Origin: Flavobacterium acetivorans | Lineage (GTDB): Bacteria > Bacteroidota > Bacteroidia > Flavobacteriales > Flavobacteriaceae | Reading direction: 5' to 3' | Length of the DNA: 64,000 bases | Assembly (NCBI RefSeq): GCF_020911885.1 | Contig: NZ_CP087132.1 | Span: 744,001-808,000 of the forward strand | Shown here: piece after piece, positions 34,639-42,225 of the stretch | How the letters are laid out: the number at the start of each line of letters is the position of its first letter | Numbering within the stretch: position 1 is the stretch's first letter | Program-made: the position numbers and the translations under genes | Notes under the pieces: model-generated | What the model was told of the DNA's origin: nothing | The model's database searches: none | Seen by the model: only the letters and a program-made list of their open reading frames with translations

Positions 34639-36069
34639 ATGATTACAAACAAAAAAACCAAAATTGTAGCCACACTGGGACCTGCATGTAGCACAAGAGA
34701 GACGATAAAAGACATGATTGATGCAGGTGTAAATGTGTTTAGAGTTAATTTTTCTCACGCAGACTATTCTGATGTCAAAGAAAAAATTAACATCATTAGA
34801 GGACTAAATGATGAATACGGATATACTACGGCAATACTTGGTGACTTACAAGGACCTAAACTTCGTGTAGGAGTTATGAACGAAGGAGTTGTAGTGAATG
34901 ATGGAGATATAATTACATTTACGACTGCCGAAGACATTATTGGAACTGCTGAAAAAGTTTTCATGAAATATAAAAACTTCCCTAATGATGTTAATCCAGG
35001 AGAAAGAATTTTATTAGACGACGGGAAACTTATTTTTGAAATTGTTGAAACCGACAAAAAAACAGAAGTAATTGCCAAAGTTATTCAAGGAGGAGAATTA
35101 AAATCTAAAAAAGGGGTAAACCTTCCAAACACCAAAATATCACTTCCTGCAATGACCGAAAAGGATATTGCGGATGCCATATTTGCCATAGAACAAAAGG
35201 TAGACTGGATTGCACTTTCTTTTGTAAAAACGCCACAAGATTTAAAAGACCTACAGGAATTAATTGCTGAACACTCTGAACATAAAATTCCAATTGTTGC
35301 GAAAATCGAAATGCCTGAAGCATTAGAAAACATAGATAAAATCATTGCTTATTGCGATGGACTGATGGTAGCACGTGGTGATTTAGGTGTAGAACTTCCT
35401 GCTCACGAAGTGCCATTAGTTCAAAAAGATTTAATTCGTAAAGCCAAAATAGCCCGTATACCGGTAATTGTAGCCACTCAAATGATGGAAACCATGATTA
35501 CTAGCTTAACTCCAACAAGAGCGGAAGTAAACGACGTGGCTAACTCTGTAATGGACGGTACCGATGCCGTAATGCTTTCTGGTGAAACTGCCACTGGTAA
35601 TTATCCGGTTCAGGTGATTCAAAGAATGACTCAAATTATTGAGGCTGTCGAAGATTCTCCGCTTATCAACGTACCACAAAACACACCACAAATAAAAACC
35701 AAACGTTTTATCACTAAAACTATTTGTCAAAGTGCCGCTCTTATGGCCAATACAATCAAAGCTAAAGCAATTTGCACGTTGACTAACAGCGGATACACTG
35801 CTTTTCAGATTTCTGCCTGGAGACCATCGGCTCATATTTTAGTTTTCACTTCAAACAAAAGAATTCTTACCCAACTTAATTTACTTTGGGGAGTAAAATC
35901 ATATTATTACGACAAAAGAGTAAGTACGGATGACACCGTGACTGACATCAATGAAATTGTAAAAGAAAAAGGCTACGTAACTACTGGTGATTTTGTCATC
36001 AACTTAGCAGCTATGCCTATCAAAGAGAAAGGAATGGTAAATACTCTTAGAGTTTCAGAAATTGAATAA
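34639..36069 (+). CDS. pyk: Pyruvate kinase
   Basis: A 476-residue glycolytic enzyme, PEP + ADP to pyruvate + ATP. Marks: KIVATLGPACSTRETI at the start, NFSHADY, GDLQGPKLRVG, KGVNLPNTKISLPAMTEKD, IVAKIEMPEALENID (with active-site Lys), MVARGDLGVELP and MMETMITSLTPTRAEVNDVANSVMDGTDAVMLSGETATG written here in parts. It is cotranscribed with the IPExxxVDY gene and followed by a terminator. Confidence 0.97.
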   Translation: MITNKKTKIVATLGPACSTRETIKDMIDAGVNVFRVNFSHADYSDVKEKINIIRGLNDEYGYTTAILGDLQGPKLRVGVMNEGVVVNDGDIITFTTAEDIIGTAEKVFMKYKNFPNDVNPGERILLDDGKLIFEIVETDKKTEVIAKVIQGGELKSKKGVNLPNTKISLPAMTEKDIADAIFAIEQKVDWIALSFVKTPQDLKDLQELIAEHSEHKIPIVAKIEMPEALENIDKIIAYCDGLMVARGDLGVELPAHEVPLVQKDLIRKAKIARIPVIVATQMMETMITSLTPTRAEVNDVANSVMDGTDAVMLSGETATGNYPVQVIQRMTQIIEAVEDSPLINVPQNTPQIKTKRFITKTICQSAALMANTIKAKAICTLTNSGYTAFQISAWRPSAHILVFTSNKRILTQLNLLWGVKSYYYDKRVSTDDTVTDINEIVKEKGYVTTGDFVINLAAMPIKEKGMVNTLRVSEIE

Positions 36070-36091
36070 CTAAGAATTTTTAACAAATATT

Positions 36092-36131
36092 TAAACCGCC
36101 TCTTAATGATTTTAACGAGGCGGTTTTTTTG
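36092..36131 (+). terminator. Terminator of pyk
   Basis: Stem aaccgcctc / gaggcggtt with a 14-base loop, then TTTTTT. The end of the T tract gives the TTTG of the next promoter. Confidence 0.8.
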
Positions 36132-36157
36132 TACTAATTTATTTTCATTTATCTTTG
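36128..36157 (+). promoter_or_regulatory. Promoter of the BI-1/YccA-family gene
   Basis: TTTG at 36128-36131, 18-base spacer, TATCTTTG at 36150-36157. Since transcription should start near 36160-36165, the ATG at 36182 is the first usable start. Confidence 0.65.
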
Positions 36158-36181
36158 ATGAAAAACAAATACCATTCAATT

Positions 36182-36955
36182 ATGAATTTCGAATCAAGAA
36201 ACCCTTTTTTGAACAATAAATCTTTTTCGGCAACATCTGCCACTAGCAAAGATGAAGTGCATCATGCTTCTATTATTGACTATAATCAGGACATGACTTT
36301 GTCAGGAACCATCAATAAAACTTTATTGTTGTTTCTATTGCTTACTGCATCGGCTATGGTAACTTGGTGGATGTCATTTAACGGCATCAACGCAATGATT
36401 CCTACTATTGGAGGCGCTATTGTAGGATTGATTCTAGTGCTTATCTCAGCTTTTAAGCCACAATATTCTTCTTATTTAGCACCCGGTTACGCCTTATTTG
36501 AAGGATTATTCATTGGCGGAATCTCTGCTATTTTTGAAGCCATGTATCCCGGAATAGTGATACAAGCTGTTGGAGCAACATTTGTGACTTTTGCCGTTTG
36601 TTTAGGCTTGTATAAATTTAAAATAGTAAAAGTAACCGAGCAGTTTAAATCTGTTGTTGTTGCAGCAACGCTTGCCATAGCAACTTATTATTTAATATCT
36701 TGGTTAGTTTCAATGTTTACCAGTTTCCAACCGGTTCATCACGGTAATTCCATGATGAGTATCGGAATAAGTGTTTTTGTGATTATAATCGCAGCTTTGA
36801 ACTTATTCCTTGATTTTGACAGAATCGAAAAAGGAGTTCAAGAAAAAATGCCAAAATACATGGAATGGTTTGCTGCCATGGGATTAATGATCACTTTAGT
36901 TTGGTTATACATCGAATTCCTAAGATTACTTTCCAAACTGTCCAGCAAAGACTAA
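36182..36955 (+). CDS. Bax inhibitor-1/YccA family membrane protein
   Basis: A 257-residue inner-membrane protein with seven hydrophobic segments (about from residue 48 to the end: LLLFLLLTASAMVTWWMSF, AIVGLILVLISAF, ALFEGLFIGGISAIF, ATFVTFAVCLGLY, AATLAIATYYLISWLV, ISVFVIIIAALNLFLD, MGLMITLVWLYIEFLRLL). The D in LDFDRIEKG near the sixth segment is the family's conserved charged position. The frame also opens at 36155/36158, but these lie inside the -7 element, so the start is set at 36182. Role in ion or stress homeostasis is suggested by the family only. Confidence 0.9.
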   Translation: MNFESRNPFLNNKSFSATSATSKDEVHHASIIDYNQDMTLSGTINKTLLLFLLLTASAMVTWWMSFNGINAMIPTIGGAIVGLILVLISAFKPQYSSYLAPGYALFEGLFIGGISAIFEAMYPGIVIQAVGATFVTFAVCLGLYKFKIVKVTEQFKSVVVAATLAIATYYLISWLVSMFTSFQPVHHGNSMMSIGISVFVIIIAALNLFLDFDRIEKGVQEKMPKYMEWFAAMGLMITLVWLYIEFLRLLSKLSSKD

Positions 36956-36980
36956 TCTCTTTTAAAACATACTTTTATTA

Positions 36981-37016
36981 CAAAACCTTTCTTCCTTAGA
37001 AGGGTTTTGTTTTTTC
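36981..37016. terminator. Terminator between the BI-1/YccA gene and dinB
   Basis: Stem caaaacct / agggttttg-type pairing (one wobble) then GTTTTTT. It lies between convergent genes and may serve the plus-strand gene. Confidence 0.6.
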
Positions 37017-37017
37017 A

Positions 37018-38100
37018 TTAAAAAGCAAATTTCAACTGAACCACAACTGCTTTTTTGACCTCAGTATTCAAATTACTCATCGATATCCCTAGCAGCCGAA
37101 CAGAATCTTTCATCCTTTCCTGATACAAGAGTTCTTTGACCGTTTCAAAAATCAGCCCTTTATCCGAAATAAAATACGGCAAGGTCTTACTTCTGGTTTG
37201 TTGACTAAAATCGCTGTATTTAATTTTTAAGGTGACCGTTTTCCCAGAAATACGGTGCTTTTTAAGTCTTCTTTCTAAAGTATTTGCAATTTTTTCCAAT
37301 TGCTCAGCCATAAATATTTCCGAAGAAAGATTAACATCAAAGGTATGCTCAGCCGCAACTGATTTTGTAATTCTATCTGACTTGACCTCACTATTATGAA
37401 TCCCGCGCACCACATTATAGTAGAAAATACCGGATTTCCCAAAATGCTTCTCTAAAAATTCCTGTGATTTACTTTTTAATTCCAAACCGCTAAAGATTCC
37501 TAATTGGTACATTTTTTCGGTGGTAACTTTACCAACTCCATAAAATTTACGAATAGGCAATTCTTCCAAAAAAGCAATTACTTCATCCGGATTGACTGTC
37601 TTTTGACCATTGGGTTTGTTGTAATCACTCGCAATTTTGGCAACAAACTTATTGATGGATATTCCAGCCGAAGCCGTTAAACCAACCTCATTAAAAATTC
37701 GTTTTCTAATTTCTTCTGCCAATAAACTCGCACTAGGATTTCCCTTTTTATTTTGAGTAACATCTAAATAAGCCTCATCGAGCGAAAGGGGTTCTACCAA
37801 ATCAGTGTATTCTCTAAATATTTTATGAATCTTAGCCGATATCTCTTTGTAACGATCAAATCTAGGACTAACAAAGATCAGTTCTGGGCAATACTTCTTA
37901 GCCAAAACCCCACTAATAGCACTCCTGACACCAAACTTTCGAGCTTCATAGCTTGCTGCCGAAACTACGCCCCGATTTTCTGAACCTCCAACAGCTATAG
38001 GCTTGCCCCGTAATTCTGGATTGTCCATTTGCTCTACAGAAGCATAAAAAGCATCCATGTCAATATGTATGATTTTCTTATTTAGAATTAAATCCTCCAT
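37018..38100 (-). CDS. dinB: DNA polymerase IV
   Basis: A 360-residue Y-family translesion polymerase. The catalytic acidic residues are in HIDMDAFYASVEQ and LSLDEAYLDVTQ; the finger motif GGSENRGVVSAASYEARKFGVRSA and the thumb HhH region YGVGKVTTEKMYQLGI are present, and a little-finger domain follows (TVTLKIKYSDFSQQTRSKTL). The frame can be extended to a TTG at 38124, but the ATG at 38100 (MEDLILNKKIIHIDMD) is preferred. No clear promoter or SOS-box was seen. Confidence 0.94.
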   Translation of the reverse strand: MEDLILNKKIIHIDMDAFYASVEQMDNPELRGKPIAVGGSENRGVVSAASYEARKFGVRSAISGVLAKKYCPELIFVSPRFDRYKEISAKIHKIFREYTDLVEPLSLDEAYLDVTQNKKGNPSASLLAEEIRKRIFNEVGLTASAGISINKFVAKIASDYNKPNGQKTVNPDEVIAFLEELPIRKFYGVGKVTTEKMYQLGIFSGLELKSKSQEFLEKHFGKSGIFYYNVVRGIHNSEVKSDRITKSVAAEHTFDVNLSSEIFMAEQLEKIANTLERRLKKHRISGKTVTLKIKYSDFSQQTRSKTLPYFISDKGLIFETVKELLYQERMKDSVRLLGISMSNLNTEVKKAVVVQLKFAF

Positions 38101-38167
38101 TATAAACAATTTGAATACACCCAACTCTTTTCGAATAAATTACTTAGCATGACTAGGAATTTTTAAC

Positions 38168-40222
38168 TTACTCCAAGTGCAACTCATTTGTCTGCCTTTC
38201 TGTTGGGAAAAAGAAACTAAGTGGTTTTGATTTGAAATGATTCCAAATCGCTACGGTAACGAAACGTAATTCAAATAATGAGATAGCCCGCGAACGGAAT
38301 GCAAGACCTAATGAAAGACTGAAACTTACCATAAAGTTAATCAATCCAATAAGCCCAATCCCAAAAATACCCCAAAATAACATCCAACTGCTTACATCAT
38401 AATTTGCACCATATAAAGCCAAGGCAAGGTTTCCGCTACCAAAAGTTATATGACGTACATCAAGATTTAACCCTAAAAACAAACCAACCGAAGCTGTACT
38501 TCCCATAAATACTCCAAACCAAAAATTAGAAATAATACCCGCCCATTTTTTCTCATAGAGTTTTGCCAATTGTAGAGTTTTACCTTTCCCTAAATTTCTT
38601 TTCAAGAAAGGGTGTTCTGTAATTCTAAAACACACCTGATTGTGCTTGTCTCGGTTAGCCACACTACCAGAAATAATTCCCGATAAAAACAGAAATACCC
38701 CTGCAATAGCCGCATGAAAAATAGCCAAAGAATGAATCGGACTTAAATCAACAAGCAAGTGTTCCCATTTAGTTGCAGCAATATTATAATTTAAAAAATA
38801 ATCAATCAGCCATATTCCAAGTAATGAAATCGGAAAGGCCATTATCACATTTCCTACAAAGGCAATAAACTGTGATCGAAAAACACGTGCAAAAAGAACA
38901 GCAAATGCTTTATACTTTATAGTACCAACTCCTTGCTGCAAAGCGCCTTCTTCTAATGCCTTAACTAAAGCTGAAGCAGTCATCGCTGGTTGTTTTGTGG
39001 CCAATGTAAAGCCCAAAAGATAAATCGCGATAAATCCAAAAGCATAATTCATACTATATAAAAAAGCATGTCCAAAAAAACTCGTGTCGGCCTTAGAAAG
39101 TAAAACCTTAATAATACACAAAATCCCCACAATAAAACCGCCTCCTAAAGCACCTTGGAACATTTTGAAATACTCTTTACGACTTTCAGTAATATAATGC
39201 TCTCCAGTTTTGGCAGTATGTTGTGTAATCTCGTAAGAAAGCAATTGGGTACTTTCGGCAACGAATTTTCGAACATTATTCTTATAACAGTTATACTTTA
39301 TCAATCGCAAAGCCAATGCAATACTGTTATTTCTTTTATCTTTTTCAGAATCAACTACTAATAAAGAAATTAAAAATATCAAACGTTCTAATTGCTGTCT
39401 AATCTTTAACAAATGCTGATTTACCCGCAATGAAATTCCATATTTTGAACTGTTATGAAAGGCTTTCTCCACAAATCCTTGGCATTGTTTGTACAATATC
39501 AACAACTGCGCATAGGATAAATCATCCGAGCTAATATAATGACTATCCGAATTTATAATTCGATCTTCAATCAAAAACAATTCTTTTTCGAAAGCGGAAA
39601 AAGGGCTTTCAAGATCATCAAATTCAGGCACCATTTTGATCACATCGGTTTCCATAGCTCGACCGCTGATTCGCTGAATAATCAAGTGCTGGGCAATCAA
39701 TACTTCGGAAAAAACAGAATTAGGCAACTTGCTTTCGTAAATAGACTTGAATTGCAAAAGATCATATAATTCTTCCAATTGGCTAAAAGGAATTCTATTG
39801 ATCCAAACCCCATCATTGGCAAGATAAAAAACCTGATTGAGAACATATTCTAAAGTATCCTTTTGAGGCTGATAGGGCAGCAACTTCGCGAAGATCCTTT
39901 TTTTTACTTCAAAAATAAAATCCACGTCTTGCAAGATAGCGGCATCAGCAAGAATTTTGTTGAATTTCCTGTCCTTTAAAACTTCTTTGAGATAGATAGA
40001 AAACTGTTTGCGACAGGAATCGTTCTTTTTTAAAAAAGAAATTATTTCCTGTAAATCTACCTTCAGTACATTTTTATTTTTTACAGGTCTTATTACACGA
40101 ACCAATTCTACTAAAGGCTCAATGAGATCATTCGTTTCTCTCCATGACTGTGTTTCTCCAAAAAATTCAGTTAAAAGTTCTGTTGCGGTTGATTTTGGTT
40201 TTGATTTGAAAAATAGCTTCAT
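38168..40222 (-). CDS. Gcr family ('site-specific recombinase', PF10136-like) membrane protein
   Basis: A 684-residue protein whose N-terminal half is helical and soluble and whose C-terminal half has several TM helices (GGFIVGILCIIKVLL, FLYSMNYAFGFIAIYLLGF, FIAFVGNVIMAFPISLLGIWL, LAIFHAAIAGVFLFLSGIISG, FWFGVFMGSTASVGLFLGL, and GIGLIGLINFMVSFSLSLGL). It matches the family annotated as Gcr site-specific recombinase, but it has no recombinase catalytic motif that I can see and is clearly a multi-pass membrane protein. The name should not be taken as function. It lies upstream of dinB on the same strand. Confidence 0.75.
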   Translation of the reverse strand: MKLFFKSKPKSTATELLTEFFGETQSWRETNDLIEPLVELVRVIRPVKNKNVLKVDLQEIISFLKKNDSCRKQFSIYLKEVLKDRKFNKILADAAILQDVDFIFEVKKRIFAKLLPYQPQKDTLEYVLNQVFYLANDGVWINRIPFSQLEELYDLLQFKSIYESKLPNSVFSEVLIAQHLIIQRISGRAMETDVIKMVPEFDDLESPFSAFEKELFLIEDRIINSDSHYISSDDLSYAQLLILYKQCQGFVEKAFHNSSKYGISLRVNQHLLKIRQQLERLIFLISLLVVDSEKDKRNNSIALALRLIKYNCYKNNVRKFVAESTQLLSYEITQHTAKTGEHYITESRKEYFKMFQGALGGGFIVGILCIIKVLLSKADTSFFGHAFLYSMNYAFGFIAIYLLGFTLATKQPAMTASALVKALEEGALQQGVGTIKYKAFAVLFARVFRSQFIAFVGNVIMAFPISLLGIWLIDYFLNYNIAATKWEHLLVDLSPIHSLAIFHAAIAGVFLFLSGIISGSVANRDKHNQVCFRITEHPFLKRNLGKGKTLQLAKLYEKKWAGIISNFWFGVFMGSTASVGLFLGLNLDVRHITFGSGNLALALYGANYDVSSWMLFWGIFGIGLIGLINFMVSFSLSLGLAFRSRAISLFELRFVTVAIWNHFKSKPLSFFFPTERQTNELHLE

Positions 40223-40601
40223 TGTAACAATTCAATTTTTGTAAAAATACACATCGTTACAAGAAATTCTAGCAACTAAATCATAAAAAATCACTCTAAC
40301 TGAGTAAAAAAAACAAAAAAATACAATTGGGTTCGGCAACAGATCTTTTGTTTACTCAAAATACAGAAAAGCAATTGAAAATAGTTTTCAAATAAAATAA
40401 ACAATAACCATTTAAGCCAAAACCTAAATTCAATCGCTTTTGAAAGTCACAAAGCCATTAAAGTAAAATATTCAATACCTTTGAATCCATAATTAGCCCA
40501 GATAATCATTAAATTCTTGGATAAAATAAGATTGAGTTTTCACTTAGAAGACTACAAAACTAATAAACAAAAGCACCTTCAATTATTAAAAAAAGTAGAA
40601 A
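40223..40601. other. Intergenic region upstream of the CYTH gene
   Basis: About 380 bases, AT-rich, with no supported gene. It contains a TACCTTTG element at 40476-40483 without a -33 partner, about 118 bases before the CYTH ATG. Confidence 0.5.
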
Positions 40602-41072
40602 ATGATAGAAATAGAACGCAAATTTCTGGTTACTTCAGATCAATTTAAAAAAGAAGCTTTTTCTCAAAATCGCATTAAACAGGGTTATTTGAGTGCTGTT
40701 CCGGAACGAACAGTTCGCATAAGAATAAAAGGAAATGAGGCTTATATAACCATAAAAGGCAGTACAAACGAATCAGGTATGTCCCGTTTTGAATGGGAAA
40801 AGAAAATCCCGGTTGAAGAAGCAGAAAAATTATTGCTTTTGTGCGAAAAAGGAATCATTGACAAAACCCGTTTTGAGGTAAAAGTAGGCCAGCATACTTA
40901 TGAAATAGACGAGTTTTATGGCGAAAACCAAGGCCTGCTTATGGCAGAAATAGAACTTAAATCAGAAACAGAAAATTTCCAAAAACCAAATTGGCTCGGA
41001 AAAGAAGTCACAGCAGACAAGCGCTATTACAATTCATACTTGAGCACCAATCCCTTTAAAAACTGGGTTTGA
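40602..41072 (+). CDS. CYTH domain protein (class IV adenylate cyclase / triphosphatase-like)
   Basis: A 156-residue protein of the CYTH superfamily, tunnel enzymes binding triphosphates and metal ions. The defining E-x-E-x-K motif is E3, E5 and K7 (MIEIERKFLV). RTVRIRIKGNEAYITIKG and GLLMAEIELKSE give further basic and acidic tunnel residues. The family covers inorganic triphosphatases and adenylate cyclases; bacterial short forms like this are mostly triphosphatases, but that is not shown here. Its stop codon directly abuts that of the convergent RlpA gene. Confidence 0.9.
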   Translation: MIEIERKFLVTSDQFKKEAFSQNRIKQGYLSAVPERTVRIRIKGNEAYITIKGSTNESGMSRFEWEKKIPVEEAEKLLLLCEKGIIDKTRFEVKVGQHTYEIDEFYGENQGLLMAEIELKSETENFQKPNWLGKEVTADKRYYNSYLSTNPFKNWV

Positions 41073-41567
41073 TTATTTAACCTCTTCAATAGTTACAATC
41101 ATCGCTCCTGCTCTTTTATTGTTAGCAATTTCCATAAAAGCTCTTTTAGACAAATCAATTTCTCTTGCCTTGACAAACGGACCTCTATCGTTCACTTCTA
41201 CAATTACTGATTTTCCATTAGTCTGATTGGTCACCTTTAATTTTGTACCAAAAGGGAATTTCTTGTGGGCTGCGGTGTATTTTTCTTTGTCGTATTTTAT
41301 ACCGCTGGTTGTATGTCGACCGTGAAACTTGTCGGCATAATAGGAAGCATGCGCATTTTTCTTGTAGAATTTTAATTTCAAAATTTCTTCTGCCAAAGTG
41401 TCCTTAACCATTTGCTGTTGTACAACAAAGGACTTGTTTTTTTTGACAGTATCTTTTTGGACAACTGTCTTTGACAAGCTTACTTTAATTTTATCCGCAA
41501 TTGTACTTTGACTACTGGCAAAACCAACTATTGTCAGTAAAAAAAATAGGGTTATCGTTTTTCTCAT
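41073..41567 (-). CDS. RlpA-like double-psi beta-barrel protein
   Basis: A 164-residue exported protein. After a signal peptide (MRKTITLFFLLTIVGFASS) and a Lys-rich linker it carries a DPBB domain typical of septal-ring lytic transglycosylase RlpA: ASYYADKFHGRHTTSGIKYD, FGTKLKVTNQTNGK and VEVNDRGPFV.AREIDLSKRAF. RlpA cleaves denuded glycan strands. The frame is open to 41600; the ATG at 41567 is chosen as giving a compact signal peptide, although 41576 is possible. Convergent with the CYTH gene with no bases between the stop codons. Confidence 0.88.
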   Translation of the reverse strand: MRKTITLFFLLTIVGFASSQSTIADKIKVSLSKTVVQKDTVKKNKSFVVQQQMVKDTLAEEILKLKFYKKNAHASYYADKFHGRHTTSGIKYDKEKYTAAHKKFPFGTKLKVTNQTNGKSVIVEVNDRGPFVKAREIDLSKRAFMEIANNKRAGAMIVTIEEVK

Positions 41568-41615
41568 TTGTAACATTTTATTTGGACTCCATTTGTACAA
41601 AAACTGTACCTAGAT

Positions 41616-41645
41616 AAAAAAAGTCCTATTTCTAGGACTTTTTAA
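41616..41645 (-). terminator. Terminator of the four-TM protein gene
   Basis: On the minus strand, aaaagtccta / taggactttt stem with a four-base loop and a T tract, seven bases past the stop codon at 41652. Confidence 0.8.
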
Positions 41646-41651
41646 AATTTA

Positions 41652-42074
41652 TTATAACCACATAGACCATGGAATTCTACTTAAAATAAGCACTAATCCT
41701 AAACCATAAAAGATAGTAAATGTCTTAAATTTAGATTCAGATGTTGTCAATTTTTTATGTTTAGACCACCCAATGGTGATTAAAGTAATTGCAATAATAT
41801 TAATCAATGGATGCTCCATTGATGTTAATCTTAACATTTTATCTGACATTTGCCCAAGAGAAGCAAATCCAAGCGGAGAAACAAAATACAGAATCAATCC
41901 AACTAATAATTGAGTATGTATTCCTATCAATCCGAAAAGGGCAATTTTTCTGTCTTTGGCAGTAAATTCTTTTTTGGACATCAAACCAATAAAGGCGTTA
42001 ATAACTGCAATCACTAATACTAAAATAGCCAGATAAGCCCAGCCAGAATGAAACTTTTGAATGAATTCGTACAT
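41652..42074 (-). CDS. Small four-TM membrane protein with conserved-looking histidines
   Basis: A 140-residue protein with four predicted TM helices (about 12-32, 44-64, 90-105, 119-135). Histidines H9, H53 and H88 lie at membrane edges (QKFHSGW, GIHTQLL, MEHPLIN), an arrangement seen in b-type haem proteins, but no cytochrome motif can be assigned with confidence. Related short proteins in Flavobacteria are described only as hypothetical or cytochrome-like. It is flanked by terminators on both sides, so it is probably monocistronic. Confidence 0.65.
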   Translation of the reverse strand: MYEFIQKFHSGWAYLAILVLVIAVINAFIGLMSKKEFTAKDRKIALFGLIGIHTQLLVGLILYFVSPLGFASLGQMSDKMLRLTSMEHPLINIIAITLITIGWSKHKKLTTSESKFKTFTIFYGLGLVLILSRIPWSMWL

Positions 42075-42105
42075 ATAATTTTTTTTTAAAATTCAAATAT
42101 AATAA

Positions 42106-42133
42106 AAAAACCACGTTCTCCAACGTGGTTTTT
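42106..42133 (-). terminator. Terminator of the Oar-like receptor gene
   Basis: On the minus strand aaaaccacgtt / aacgtggtttt with a four-base loop and a T tract, about 93 bases past the receptor stop codon. Confidence 0.8.
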
Positions 42134-42225
42134 TATTTGTTTTTTTTAGAAATTTAAACATGAATTAAGTTTAATATTCTAAATAATGTTTATTCTAATT
42201 AAGTTGCAAAAAGTGTACTTTTTGT

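Noticed and set aside
38168..40222. Mobile element, because of the family name site-specific recombinase
   Set aside because: There is no catalytic motif, no attachment repeats and no neighbouring mobile genes; the protein is membrane-bound.
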